A stretch of DNA of 21,929 nucleotides from positions 1 to 21,929 of the forward strand of contig CAMPIF010000013.1 in assembly GCA_946886245.1 (NCBI GenBank), written 5' to 3'. This DNA is from Ectopseudomonas composti (GTDB taxonomy: Bacteria > Pseudomonadota > Gammaproteobacteria > Pseudomonadales > Pseudomonadaceae). Of the stretch, positions 1 to 7,744 are shown one piece after another; position 1 is the stretch's first letter, and every line of letters starts with the position of its first letter. The notes below the pieces were generated by a model. That model saw only the letters and a program-made list of their open reading frames with translations. It ran no database searches and had not been told where the DNA came from. Both the position numbers and the translations under genes were made by a program.

Positions 1-2
1 TC

Positions 3-437
3 CTACGGCCAGAGCAGTTCGATCAGCGCGGTGAACCAGGCTTCCAGGCCCTTGCGCACCCAGCTGCGGCCGGACCAGAGAAACAGGTTCTTCGCCACCT
101 GCTGGCTGAGGGTGCTGGCGCCCCTGAGCGAGCCGCCGCTCTGGTTGTGTGCCAGCGCTGCCTGAATCGCGCCGACATCGAAACCCCAATGCTCGGCGAA
201 TTTCTGGTCTTCAGCGGCGATCACCGCCATCTTCAGGTGATCCGGCAGTTCGTTCCAGGGGCGCCACTGGCGCTTGAGCTCGATGGGCTGTTCGCTGCCC
301 CAGGATTCGATCTTGCGCTCGATCATCAGCGCCGTACCGGGCGGCGGCACCCAGCGCAGGGCAAGCACCAGCAGCGCGCTGGCCAGGATCAGCCAGAGCA
401 GCAGTTTCAGCAGGCGGCGGGTCAGGGCTCGGAGCAT
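3..437 (-). pseudogene. mtgA: Monofunctional peptidoglycan glycosyltransferase, 5' part, in-frame stop at window edge
   Basis: The product polymerises lipid II into glycan strands at the inner membrane (GT51 family). From the ATG at 437 there is a basic N-terminus, one membrane anchor at about residues 8-29, and then the GT51 start. The catalytic Glu of motif 1 (AAEDQKF) is at about residue 76, and motif 2 (GASTLSQQ followed by KNLFLW) is at about 106-120. A TTG at 449 in the same frame is an alternative start, but the ATG gives the usual MLRAL-type N-terminus. The family is about 230 residues long; here the frame ends after 144, at LLWP followed by TAG in bases 3-5. Homologues carry Lys at that point, so one A-to-T change (AAG to TAG) explains the stop. 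Because it lies at the very end of the window, a sequence-edge error is as likely as a real nonsense mutation. Family call is confident; broken status is not. Confidence 0.85.
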
Positions 438-474
438 GAGGTCTCGCAATGATCAGGTGAGGCGCTATTAAAAC

Positions 475-627
475 AAAAAATTGCCGGGAGCAATTTTTGA
501 CGTCGCTTTTCGCCGGCCCGCGAGGCTTGCCGCCAGGGATGGCAGGCCACAAAAAAATTGCCGGGAGCAATTTTTGACGTCGCTTTGCGACGGCCCGAAG
601 GGTTGCTGCCAGGGATGGCAGGCAACA
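475..627. repeat. Two tandem ~77-bp hairpin repeats
   Basis: Two near-identical copies lie head to tail, at about 475-551 and 552-627. Each begins with an A-run and a 9-bp stem, AAAAATTGC and GCAATTTTT around a CGGGA loop. Then follow GACGTCGCTTT, a GC-rich stretch, and a second small stem (TGCC/GGCA around the shared CCAGGGATGGCAGG). The copies differ by a few substitutions and one missing base in the second. They sit between the divergent mtgA and DUF423 genes, so they end neither gene's transcript, although each first hairpin would look like a bidirectional terminator. I see no ORF here. A REP-like dispersed repeat is the simplest reading. Confidence 0.8.
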
Positions 628-748
628 CAAGGCGCCGAATGAACTCCCGCGAAACCACAGGACTGGGCACCGGTGTGACAATAACGATCATGTCGTCTTC
701 AGGCCCAATGGTTAAACTGCGTTCAGGTCGATTTCATCAGGAGTTTCC

Positions 749-1120
749 ATGACGCGTCTCTGGCTGCTGTTGTCCGCATTCACCGGCTTCACCGGTGTCG
801 CTCTGGGCGCGTTCGCGGCCCATGGTCTGAAGCACAGGCTGACCCCGGAGTATCTGGCAGTGTTCCAGACCGGCACGCATTACCAACTGATCCACGCGCT
901 GGCCCTGTTCGGTGTCGGCCTGCTGGCGATGCATATGCCCAGCCGCCTGGTGAATCTGGCTGGCGGCGCCTTCGCCCTGGGTATCCTGCTGTTTTCCGGC
1001 AGCCTCTATCTGCTGACCCTCAGCGGCATCGGCAAGCTGGGCATGATCACGCCTTTCGGCGGCGTCGCCTTCCTCGTTGGCTGGCTGTGCCTGGGGCTGG
1101 CGGCCTGGAAGCTGACGTAA
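749..1120 (+). CDS. DUF423 family small membrane protein (YgdD-like)
   Basis: This 123-residue, very hydrophobic protein has four predicted membrane segments, roughly residues 4-22, 44-62, 68-90 and 98-120. The N-terminal pattern with FTGVALGAFAAHGL followed by a conserved FQTGTHYQLIHALAL is the signature of the DUF423/YgdD inner-membrane family, whose biochemical role is not established. Length is typical. The ATG at 749 has a good Shine-Dalgarno sequence (CAGGAG, 738-743). It stands alone, diverging from mtgA and followed by a gap of about 170 bp before thiS. Family assignment is firm; function is unknown. Confidence 0.9.
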   Translation: MTRLWLLLSAFTGFTGVALGAFAAHGLKHRLTPEYLAVFQTGTHYQLIHALALFGVGLLAMHMPSRLVNLAGGAFALGILLFSGSLYLLTLSGIGKLGMITPFGGVAFLVGWLCLGLAAWKLT

Positions 1121-1148
1121 GCCCTGCGTATCGATCGAACCTCGGGGG

Positions 1149-1185
1149 CTGCCGGCGGTGCGCACGGCGCACCCTGGGTTGGCAG
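1149..1185 (+). other. Hairpin downstream of the DUF423 gene
   Basis: A perfect 7-bp stem (GGTGCGC 1157-1163, GCGCACC 1167-1173, loop ACG) lies inside an outer CTGCC/GGCAG pairing (1149-1153 with 1181-1185). There is no T-run after it, so intrinsic termination is doubtful. It could instead affect stability of the upstream transcript. Confidence 0.35.
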
Positions 1186-1231
1186 ACCTGACTCTGGCGT
1201 CAGAAATGAGGACGAATGGCGCCTTTTAGCC

Positions 1232-1260
1232 TTGGTGGTGGCCAGTTAACGGGCTAGAAT
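1232..1260 (+). promoter_or_regulatory. Probable sigma-70 promoter of thiS-thiG-trmB
   Basis: TTGGTG (1232-1237) and TAGAAT (1255-1260) are separated by 17 bp. The -10 matches consensus at five of six positions; the -35 keeps TTG only. It lies 34 bp before the thiS ATG. I looked for TPP-riboswitch signatures in the leader and saw none; the leader is too short to hold one. Confidence 0.5.
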
Positions 1261-1293
1261 GCCGGCCCTCTTTCCAGTTGTGACCGAGTCGTC

Positions 1294-1494
1294 ATGCGTA
1301 TCCAGTTGAATGGTGAACCCTTCGAACTGCCGGATAACCAGAGCGTCGCCGACCTGTTGGTTCGCCTCGACCTGACCGGGCGCCGTGTGGCGGTCGAGCT
1401 CAATCAGGACATCGTTCCACGCAGCCAGCACGACAGCACCCAGCTCGCCGAAGGCGATCAGGTGGAAGTGGTGCACGCCATCGGCGGCGGCTGA
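1294..1494 (+). CDS. thiS: Thiamin biosynthesis sulfur carrier ThiS
   Basis: This 66-residue ubiquitin-like sulfur carrier ends in the diagnostic Gly-Gly. The C-terminus is adenylated by ThiF/MoeB-type enzymes and converted to a thiocarboxylate, which donates sulfur for thiazole formation. The N-terminal MRIQLNGEPFEL strand, the central VAVELNQDIVPR and the terminal VHAIGGG are all family-typical. It is 18 bp upstream of thiG, the enzyme that consumes the thiocarboxylate, which confirms the call. Shine-Dalgarno is weak (around ACCGAG). Cytoplasmic. No thiF is present in this window. Confidence 0.96.
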   Translation: MRIQLNGEPFELPDNQSVADLLVRLDLTGRRVAVELNQDIVPRSQHDSTQLAEGDQVEVVHAIGGG

Positions 1495-1512
1495 CCTCAC
1501 GAGGAGTATTCC

Positions 1513-2307
1513 ATGAGCCAAGTTCGCAGCGACAAGCCCTTCACCCTGGCCGGCCGTACGTTCCAGTCGCGTCTGCTGGTCGGTACCGGCAAGTACAAGG
1601 ATATGGACGAGACCCGTGACGCCATCGCCGCCTCCGGCGCCGAGATCGTCACCGTGGCGGTGCGCCGCACCAACATCGGCCAGAACCCGGGTGAGCCGAA
1701 CCTGCTCGACGTGATCAGCCCGGACACCTACACCATCCTGCCCAATACCGCCGGCTGCTATGACGCCGTCGAGGCCGTACGCACCTGCCGCCTGGCTCGC
1801 GAGCTGCTCGATGGCCACAACCTGGTCAAGCTGGAAGTGCTGGCCGACCAGAAAACCCTGTTCCCCAACGTCATTGAAACCATCAAGGCCGCCGAAGTGC
1901 TGGTCAAGGACGGTTTCGACGTCATGGTGTACACCAGCGACGATCCGATCATCGCGCGTCAACTGGCCGAGATTGGCTGCATCGCGGTGATGCCGCTGGC
2001 CGGCCTGATCGGCTCGGGCCTGGGTATCTGCAACCCGTACAACCTGCGCATCATTCTCGAGGAATCGAAAGTGCCGGTGCTGGTCGATGCCGGTGTGGGT
2101 ACTGCCTCCGACGCCACCATCGCCATGGAGCTGGGCTGCGAAGCCGTGCTGATGAACAGCGCCATTGCCGAAGCGCAGAATCCGGTGCTCATGGCGCGCG
2201 CCATGCAGCATGCGGTCGAGGCTGGTCGCCTGGCCTACCTGGCCGGTCGCATGCCGAAGAAACTTTATGCCAGTGCATCGTCGCCGCTGACTGGCCTGAT
2301 CAACTAA
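1513..2307 (+). CDS. thiG: Thiazole synthase ThiG
   Basis: ThiG condenses 1-deoxy-D-xylulose 5-phosphate, dehydroglycine and the ThiS thiocarboxylate into the thiazole phosphate moiety of thiamin. The 264-residue protein is full length for the family and has the expected TIM-barrel sequence. LLVGTGKY is at residues 21-28, the Schiff-base lysine is K106 in [18 protein letters not shown] follows, and the phosphate-binding [11 protein letters not shown] and LMNSAIA loops are present. The start ATG follows a strong GAGGAG-type Shine-Dalgarno sequence (about 1501-1506). It lies between thiS and trmB on the same strand, an arrangement common in Pseudomonas. Nothing looks altered. Confidence 0.97.
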   Translation: MSQVRSDKPFTLAGRTFQSRLLVGTGKYKDMDETRDAIAASGAEIVTVAVRRTNIGQNPGEPNLLDVISPDTYTILPNTAGCYDAVEAVRTCRLARELLDGHNLVKLEVLADQKTLFPNVIETIKAAEVLVKDGFDVMVYTSDDPIIARQLAEIGCIAVMPLAGLIGSGLGICNPYNLRIILEESKVPVLVDAGVGTASDATIAMELGCEAVLMNSAIAEAQNPVLMARAMQHAVEAGRLAYLAGRMPKKLYASASSPLTGLIN

Positions 2308-2374
2308 GGATGACGATTTGCGGCGTGCCGCTCGCCGGCCAGCCAAGTCGTAAAACACCCTACAAGAGTTCAGC

Positions 2375-3091
2375 ATGACCGATACCCAACAGCCCGAACT
2401 GACCGAAGACGGTCGCCAGCGCCGTACCATCAAGAGCTTCGTGATGCGCGCCGGGCGCATGACCGAAGGCCAGCAGCGCGGCCTGGACAAGGGCTGGCCA
2501 CTGTTCGGCCTGGAGCTGGAAGATGGCCTGCGCGATTTCGATCAGGTATTCGGCCGCAGCGCGCCGCGCACCTTCGAGATCGGCTTCGGTATGGGCCACT
2601 CCACTCTGGAGATGGCCGCTGCCGCACCCGAGCAGGATTTCATTGGCGTCGAGGTACACAAACCCGGCGTCGGAGCGTTGCTGAGCGGCGCGATGGTGCA
2701 GAATCTGAGCAACATTCGCGTTTACAGCTGCGATGCGCTGGAAGTACTGCGTGACTGCGTCGCCGATGCCAGCCTCGATCGCGTGCTGCTGTTCTTCCCC
2801 GACCCCTGGCACAAATCGCGGCACCACAAGCGCCGTATCGTCCAGCCGGCTTTCGCCGAGCTGGTGCGCAGCAAACTGAAAGTCGGCGGCGTGTTGCACA
2901 TGGCTACCGACTGGGAAAACTACGCCGAGCACATGCTCGAGGTGATGAATGCGGCGCCGGGCTATCGCAACCTGGCAGCCGATGGCACCTACGTGCCGCG
3001 TCCCGAGGAGCGCCCTGTGACCAAGTTCGAACGTCGTGGCGAACGTCTCGGCCACGGCGTGTGGGATCTGAAGTTCCAGCGTCAGGAATGA
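2375..3091 (+). CDS. trmB: tRNA (guanine-N7-)-methyltransferase TrmB
   Basis: TrmB uses S-adenosylmethionine to methylate N7 of G46 in the variable loop of many tRNAs. The protein has 238 residues, the normal length. The SAM-binding FEIGFGMG is at residues 67-74, the acidic EVH of motif II at about 93-95, and the catalytic and tRNA-binding [13 protein letters not shown] at 142-154. The C-terminal [17 protein letters not shown] is also family-typical. It follows thiG by 67 bp on the same strand and is probably co-transcribed with thiS-thiG. The Shine-Dalgarno sequence (around AAGAG) is modest. Confidence 0.97.
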   Translation: MTDTQQPELTEDGRQRRTIKSFVMRAGRMTEGQQRGLDKGWPLFGLELEDGLRDFDQVFGRSAPRTFEIGFGMGHSTLEMAAAAPEQDFIGVEVHKPGVGALLSGAMVQNLSNIRVYSCDALEVLRDCVADASLDRVLLFFPDPWHKSRHHKRRIVQPAFAELVRSKLKVGGVLHMATDWENYAEHMLEVMNAAPGYRNLAADGTYVPRPEERPVTKFERRGERLGHGVWDLKFQRQE

Positions 3092-3175
3092 CTCACCCCG
3101 CGACAAGCGTTCGATTAGAACCGGCAGGATGCACGATTAGATCGGGATAACCCGACGGCCAGGACGGCGCCTCAC

Positions 3176-3399
3176 CTCAGAACCTGCTCACGATCTGCTG
3201 CGCGTCGGCGCTACTGCGTTAAAAACAAGCTCGGAAAGCCGCTTGCGGCTAACGCACCTCTGGTGCGGCCCCGAAGGGGGGGAGCGAAGCGAGTCATGCT
3301 CATGTACAAAAGTACAGTCGCCCGCGACTCCGACCGTTCCTCGCTTGTTTTTGCCTTGTATCGCTCTAGCTCGCGAGATCGTGAGCAGGCTCTCAGAAC
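3176..3399. mobile_element. MITE-like palindromic element A, flanked by an 8-bp direct repeat
   Basis: The ends are imperfect inverted repeats. The left end CCTGCTCACGATCT (from 3183) matches the reverse complement of the right end (AGATCGTGAGCAGG, to 3389), and AAAAACAAGC recurs at matching depth in both arms (3221-3230 and the complement of GCTTGTTTTT near 3343-3352). CTCAGAAC occurs at both edges, 3176-3183 and 3392-3399, a candidate 8-bp target duplication. The middle holds smaller palindromes: AGCCGC/GCGGCT at 3237-3250 and a GTAC-based one at 3302-3315. No coding frame looks real. It occupies most of the trmB to DUF1329 gap and shares core sequence with elements B and C. Confidence 0.7.
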
Positions 3400-3412
3400 A
3401 CAACAAAGACAA

Positions 3413-3431
3413 GCGCACCTACAAGGTGCGC
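3413..3431 (+). other. Perfect 8-bp hairpin in the DUF1329 gene leader
   Basis: GCGCACCT (3413-3420) pairs perfectly with AGGTGCGC (3424-3431) across an ACA loop. It lies just after element A and about 45 bp before the GTG start. There is no T-run. It could be a protein-binding palindrome or an mRNA stabiliser; the sequence does not say which. Confidence 0.4.
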
Positions 3432-3475
3432 GAGCAATAGCGGCACCGCTTGCATGGCGCCGCGAGGAGAGCATT

Positions 3476-4819
3476 GTGTTGAGATCGGTTTCCCTTCTTC
3501 TGCTGACTGCCCTGGCGTTTCAGGCCCAGGCCAAGGTCGATGCCAGCCAGGCCGCGCGCCTGGGTCAGGAACTGACGCCACTTGGCGGCGAGCGTGCCGG
3601 CAATGCCAGTGGCACCATCCCGGCCTGGACGGGTGGCCTGGCCACGCCGCCGGCCAATTACCTGCCGGGCATGCATCACCCTGATCCCTATGCTGACGAC
3701 AAACTGCTGTACCGGGTCGATAGCCAGAACCTGGCGCAGTACGAACAGCAGCTGCCGCTCGGCCTCAAGACGCTGCTGCAGCAGAACTCCAGCTTCTACC
3801 TGCGCGTATTCCCGACCCGCCGCAGTGCAGCCGCGCCGCAACGCATCTACGATGCAACGCGCTTCAACGCCCTCAATGCCGAGCTGATTTCCGGTGGTAA
3901 CGGCGTTCAGGGCGCTGCTTCCGGCATACCCTTCCCGCTACCGGCGAACGGCCAGGAAGCGATCTGGAACCACGTCATGCGTTATCGCGGTGACCAGATC
4001 AGCATGGCCACCAACCAGGCGGCGGTGCTCAGCAACGGTAGCTACAACCTGCTCAAGCTCGAACGCGACATCTACTTCGTCTATGGCCGTGACGGCGTGG
4101 CCCCGCAGGACCTGGACAACACCCTGTTCTATTACAAGTACAAGGTCGTGGCTCCCGCCAAGCTGGCCGGTTCGGCGCTGGTGGTGCAGGAAACCCTCGA
4201 TCAGGTGCTGGCGATCCGCAAGGCCTGGCGTTTCAATCGTGGCGAACGCCGTGTGCGCCGTCTGCCGATGCTTGCCTACGATACCCTGCAGCCGGACACC
4301 AATGGCATGGCCACCGCCGACCAGGTGGATTCCTACAATGGCGCGCCGGATCGCTACGAGTGGCAGTTGCTGGGCAAGCGCGAGATGCTGGTGCCCTACA
4401 ACAGCTATGCGGTGCACCAGCGCGGCATTCCCTATGCCGATATCCTGCAGGCCAAGCACATCAACCCCGAGCTGTTGCGTTACGAGCTGCACCGCGTCTG
4501 GGTGGTCGAGGCGGATCTGCGCACCGGCTTCAGCCATCCCTATGGCAAACGTCGCTTCTATCTGGACGAGGACAGCTGGCAGATCCTCGCGGTCGACCTG
4601 TATGACCGCAACGGTAACCTGATCGGCCTGCAGGAAGCCCACCCGATCAGCTACTACGACGTGCCGATGTTCGGCTCGACCCTGGAGACCACCTACGATC
4701 TCAAGGGCGGCCGCTACTTCGCCGACGGTCTGGATAACAACGAGAAGATGTACGACTTCAACGCCCGGCTGAGTCCGCGCGACTTCACCCCGCAGGCGCT
4801 GCGCCGCGAGGGTAACTGA
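3476..4819 (+). CDS. Exported DUF1329 family protein
   Basis: A 447-residue protein of the DUF1329 family, which has a LolA-like outer-membrane lipoprotein-sorting fold and no settled function. In Pseudomonas such genes often sit beside DUF1302 genes, but no DUF1302 gene is nearby here. I chose the GTG at 3476 because GAGGAGA (3464-3470) stands at correct spacing and because it gives a clean signal peptide, LRSVSLLLLTALAFQAQA, with cleavage after AQA. The frame is open further upstream, but only through element A. Mature-part family features include QAARLGQELTPLGGERAGN, the early AGNASGTIPAWTGG, and the late DEDSWQILAVDLYDRNGNL. It is probably periplasmic. It has no operon partner. Confidence 0.88.
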   Translation: MLRSVSLLLLTALAFQAQAKVDASQAARLGQELTPLGGERAGNASGTIPAWTGGLATPPANYLPGMHHPDPYADDKLLYRVDSQNLAQYEQQLPLGLKTLLQQNSSFYLRVFPTRRSAAAPQRIYDATRFNALNAELISGGNGVQGAASGIPFPLPANGQEAIWNHVMRYRGDQISMATNQAAVLSNGSYNLLKLERDIYFVYGRDGVAPQDLDNTLFYYKYKVVAPAKLAGSALVVQETLDQVLAIRKAWRFNRGERRVRRLPMLAYDTLQPDTNGMATADQVDSYNGAPDRYEWQLLGKREMLVPYNSYAVHQRGIPYADILQAKHINPELLRYELHRVWVVEADLRTGFSHPYGKRRFYLDEDSWQILAVDLYDRNGNLIGLQEAHPISYYDVPMFGSTLETTYDLKGGRYFADGLDNNEKMYDFNARLSPRDFTPQALRREGN

Positions 4820-4838
4820 GCCCGCATCATCCGCGTGA

Positions 4839-5006
4839 CCAGCGCATCGTCAGCTCTGGCTGGCCGGTGTGCGGGTCGCGCGTCTCTTCCAGCGTCATGA
4901 AAACTGGATGGCCCGCCATCTGAGCTGTCCGCTGCTGCAGCTGGACTCCACCCGGCACACGCCCGGACAACTGGCCGAGCGTGTGCTGAGCTGGCTGCAG
5001 TCCTGA
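4839..5006 (+). pseudogene. C-terminal remnant of an unidentified protein
   Basis: After a TGA at 4836 the frame is open for 55 codons to the TGA at 5004-5006. There is no convincing start and no Shine-Dalgarno sequence. The translation runs AHRQLWLAGVRVARLFQRHE, then NWMARHLSCPLLQLDSTRH, then TPGQLAERVLSWLQS. It has natural protein composition and GC-rich third positions. It resembles the C-terminal end of a P-loop kinase-like ATPase that I recall from pseudomonads, but I cannot confirm this. The likely history is loss of the 5' part beside the DUF1329 gene. An entirely non-coding origin remains possible. Confidence 0.4.
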
Positions 5007-5096
5007 GCGAGGAGCTCGGTAGCTCCCCCGCTCTAGCTCAATGCTTTTCAGCGGTTTTGCGCATTCTCCGCTTCAGCTTCTGCGGCGTGCGGTCGC

Positions 5097-5243
5097 TTAT
5101 TACCTGCGTGTGCCCGTCAAGGCTACCCAGGTTTCCGGGCAACCCATAACCGCTTCCAGATCCCGCCGATAACGCTCTGCGCTGAAAAGCCCACCCAGAG
5201 GCTCGTGCTCCTGCGCTACGTCGCTTCGCCATGGATCTGGCTT
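5097..5243 (-). pseudogene. Possible second gene remnant, unidentified
   Basis: On the minus strand, one frame between a stop at 5244-5246 and a double TAA at 5097-5102 encodes about 47 residues. These include [20 protein letters not shown] and [16 protein letters not shown]. The composition looks protein-like, but there is no start codon with a Shine-Dalgarno sequence and I do not recognise the family. A 69-codon frame that overlaps it on the same strand (5038-5247) reads as low-complexity and looks less genuine. Apart from this and the remnant at 4839-5006, I see nothing else in 4820-5270. Confidence 0.25.
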
Positions 5244-5291
5244 TCATACGACAGGTGTCTGCTCGCGCCTGGCATCGATGGAGTCCTGTGC

Positions 5292-7190
5292 ATGAACATC
5301 AAGGATTGGCCGCTGCGCCTGAAAATCACCCTGACGGCGGCGGCGCTGTTATCGCTGGTCAGCATCGTGCTGATCTGGCAAAGCGTTTCGTCCCTGGATC
5401 GGACCGTCAATGACACCCTGCGGCGTGATATCGACGGCTTCGCCCAGTCGATATCGGTCAACCTGGGCAACTGGATGCACGACCGCATCAACGCCGTGAA
5501 GACCACTGCAGGCAGCCTGATGCAGCAGCCGCAGATCGCCCCGCACATCTTGCTGCAGCAGACCTGGGCGACCTTCGCCTTCAACATCACCTACATCGGC
5601 ACCAATGATGGACAGATGCTGCAGAACGACCCGACGGTGATCCTGCAGAACTACGATCCGCGTCAGCGCGGCTGGTATCAGGGCGCTGAGAAGAACAACG
5701 ATGTGTTCATCAGCGACCCTTACGTCTCGCTCACCGATGGTGCCTACGTGGTGACCATCGCCTACCCGGCACGCCGCAACGGCACGCTGATTGGTGTGGT
5801 CGGCGCCAACCTGACGCTCGATACGCTGACCGAGACCATCGGCCAGCTGAGCATCCCCGGTGACGGCTACGCGCTGTTGATCGACCAGAGCGGGCAGATG
5901 ATCGCGCACCCTGACAAGGCGTGGCGCACCAAGTCGGCCTCCGACTTTTCGCCAACGCTGGGTGGCGAGCAGCTCAAGGCCCTCGTGCAGCAGCGTCGTC
6001 TCACTGAGGCTGAGGTGGCGGGCACCGATAGCCTGCTGTACGCCGTCGAGATCCCCAATACCCGGTGGACGTTCGTGATGGTCATGGATGAGGCAAAAGT
6101 ACTCGCGCCGGTGCGTAAGCAGCTCGCTGTGCAGTTGATCATCGGTATCGGCATGCTGGCCGTCGCCATTCTGGTGCTGGCTCTGCTGGGCCGTGTGCTG
6201 TTCCGTGATCTCGAGCAGATCCGTCACAACCTCAACGCCATCGCCGAAGGCAATGGTGACCTGACCCAGCGCCTGCCGGTCAACTCCAATGACGAGATTG
6301 GCCAGCTATCTAGCAGCTTCAACCGCTTCATCGAGCAACTGCACGGCATCATTTCCCGTCTGCGCGATGTCGCCGTGGCGCTGAGTAGTGAGTCCGGACA
6401 GGTGGCGCAGGATGCTCAAGCGCAGAACCAGCACGTGCAGCAGCACCAGTCCGAGCTGCATCTGGTGGCCACTGCGGTGACGCAGATGGCTTGTGCCACG
6501 CAGGAAATCTCGCACAATGCCGAGACTGCCTCCGGTCAGGCCGTGGATTCGGTCAGCCTGAGTGTGGAAGGGCGCCGCCAGGTGGAGCGCAGCCAGCAGT
6601 CCATCGCCCTGCTGGCTGAAGAAGTCGAAGGGGCCGGGCGCATCATCGATGAATTGCACCGCCACTCCAACGAGATCAGCTCGATTCTCTCCACCATCGC
6701 CAGCATCGCTGACCAGACCAACCTGCTGGCCCTAAACGCGGCCATCGAGGCGGCGCGTGCCGGCGAGCACGGTCGTGGTTTTTCGGTGGTGGCCGACGAG
6801 GTGCGCGTGCTGTCCAAACGCACCCACGAGTCGACCCGCGAGATCGAGGCGATGATCCAGGTACTGCAGGACGCCACCCGCCAGGCAGTCGGGGTGATGG
6901 ACAACGCCGCTGCCAAGGCTGCGCAGAGCGTGACCGACGCCCAGGCGGCCAGTGACCTGCTGCAGCGCATCACCGAGGCGGTCGGGCAGATCAACGACAT
7001 GGCCGCGCAGATCGCCTCGGCGGCGGAAGAGCAGGCCAGTGTCACCGTGGAGGTCAACCGCAACACCGAAAACATCCGCGCCATGGGCGATCAGATGTCG
7101 CAGAGCAGCCATGCTGCCTCGGCGGCAGCTTCCAACCTGCAGGCGCTCGGCCGGCAGATCGGCAGCGAAGTGTCCAAGTTCGTGCTGTAG
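5292..7190 (+). CDS. Methyl-accepting chemotaxis protein with dCache_1 sensor
   Basis: A 632-residue transmembrane chemoreceptor that passes ligand state to CheW/CheA. Order: membrane segment 1 (about 11-30), periplasmic dCache_1 domain (about 35-275), membrane segment 2 (about 281-305), HAMP (about 306-355), then the cytoplasmic signalling coiled coil. The conserved hairpin tip includes [20 protein letters not shown]. There is no C-terminal CheR-docking pentapeptide. The ATG at 5292 follows GGAG (5280-5283); the upstream extension in frame lacks support. In the sensor, Y121, R126, W128 and Y129 match the amino-acid-binding motif of PctA-type receptors at the same numbering. The two aspartates that hold the ligand amino group are Ser146 and Asn173. 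The ligand is therefore probably not a standard amino acid. Monocistronic. Confidence 0.93.
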   Translation: MNIKDWPLRLKITLTAAALLSLVSIVLIWQSVSSLDRTVNDTLRRDIDGFAQSISVNLGNWMHDRINAVKTTAGSLMQQPQIAPHILLQQTWATFAFNITYIGTNDGQMLQNDPTVILQNYDPRQRGWYQGAEKNNDVFISDPYVSLTDGAYVVTIAYPARRNGTLIGVVGANLTLDTLTETIGQLSIPGDGYALLIDQSGQMIAHPDKAWRTKSASDFSPTLGGEQLKALVQQRRLTEAEVAGTDSLLYAVEIPNTRWTFVMVMDEAKVLAPVRKQLAVQLIIGIGMLAVAILVLALLGRVLFRDLEQIRHNLNAIAEGNGDLTQRLPVNSNDEIGQLSSSFNRFIEQLHGIISRLRDVAVALSSESGQVAQDAQAQNQHVQQHQSELHLVATAVTQMACATQEISHNAETASGQAVDSVSLSVEGRRQVERSQQSIALLAEEVEGAGRIIDELHRHSNEISSILSTIASIADQTNLLALNAAIEAARAGEHGRGFSVVADEVRVLSKRTHESTREIEAMIQVLQDATRQAVGVMDNAAAKAAQSVTDAQAASDLLQRITEAVGQINDMAAQIASAAEEQASVTVEVNRNTENIRAMGDQMSQSSHAASAAASNLQALGRQIGSEVSKFVL

Positions 7191-7210
7191 AAACAGTGGT
7201 TTGCCCCCTG

Positions 7211-7270
7211 CCACAGGAGCGGCTTCAGCCGCGAAAGCCATTGCTCATGGCTGACACCGCTCCTGCAAGG
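7211..7270. repeat. REP-type palindrome between the chemoreceptor and DUF3392 genes
   Basis: CAGGAGCGG (7214-7222) pairs with CCGCTCCTG (7257-7265). Inside are GGCT/AGCC (7221-7230) and AGCCAT/ATGGCT (7236-7252). The GGAGCGGCTTCAGCCGCGA wording is the familiar Pseudomonas REP sequence. It lies between the convergent 3' ends of two genes and may protect or end transcripts from either side. Confidence 0.8.
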
Positions 7271-7333
7271 GAAATCACATGCAGCCGGGCAATGGTCTTC
7301 TTGCCGCGACTGCAATGGCGCTGCGCGGTCGCC

Positions 7334-7657
7334 CTAGTTCCTGTCGGCCAGTATGCCGATCACTACGAAGATCAGGATCAGCACCGGCGCCAGGGTGTAG
7401 TTGTTGAAGTGCGCCAGGCCCTTGGCCAGCCAGGGCGTCAGGAAAACGATCGCCAGGCCGTAGCCGACCGCGCAGAACACCACGAACAGCAGGGTGCGCA
7501 GGACGAAATTGAGGTTGCCGATGGTGCGTTGAACCCAGGCGTTGATGGCTGGGCCGAACAGCACCAGCAGTGTGGCCATGATGGCCAGGGAGATATCACC
7601 GAGGTGGCTGCGGCTCCAGCGCGAGAGGGTGACGATCAGGTCCAGTAGCAGATCCAT
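7334..7657 (-). CDS. DUF3392 family small membrane protein
   Basis: A 107-residue hydrophobic protein with three likely membrane segments, about residues 18-38, 50-72 and 86-105. The N-terminal LSRWSRSHLGDISLAIMATLLVLFG and the TLAPVLILIFVVIGILADR end match the DUF3392 family, which has no assigned function. The ATG at 7657 has a strong AAGGAG Shine-Dalgarno sequence about 7 bp upstream. It is the last gene of the leftward metX-to-hemW run, 87 bp behind hemW, and may be read with it. The hemW-DUF3392 gap holds a long-range inverted repeat (CAGCGCGGC 7674-7682, GCCGCGCTG 7728-7736). Confidence 0.85.
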   Translation of the reverse strand: MDLLLDLIVTLSRWSRSHLGDISLAIMATLLVLFGPAINAWVQRTIGNLNFVLRTLLFVVFCAVGYGLAIVFLTPWLAKGLAHFNNYTLAPVLILIFVVIGILADRN

Positions 7658-7744
7658 GCAGGCTCCTTCAGTGCAGCGCGGCGTGAGCGAAGGCCGCGCG
7701 AATGGCGCGTTAGCCTACCGGATTCATGCCGCGCTGTGGGTGAA

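Noticed and set aside
1121..1293. TPP riboswitch ahead of thiS
   Set aside because: I looked for the conserved CUGAGA and ACCUGAUC-type blocks and found none between the promoter and the start. The leader is under 40 bases.
1246..2490. A 414-codon open frame on the minus strand opposite thiS-thiG
   Set aside because: His- and Gly-rich shadow of thiS and thiG, which have clear family motifs on the plus strand. No start signal or domain is recognisable.
3399..3412. Crc/Hfq-type A-rich site (ACAACAAAGACAA) in the DUF1329 leader
   Set aside because: It does not keep the AANAANAA spacing over three repeats and is more than 60 bases from the start codon.
3263..3475. N-terminal extension of the DUF1329 protein
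   Set aside because: It would translate through element A. The GTG at 3476 has a good Shine-Dalgarno sequence and gives a normal signal peptide.
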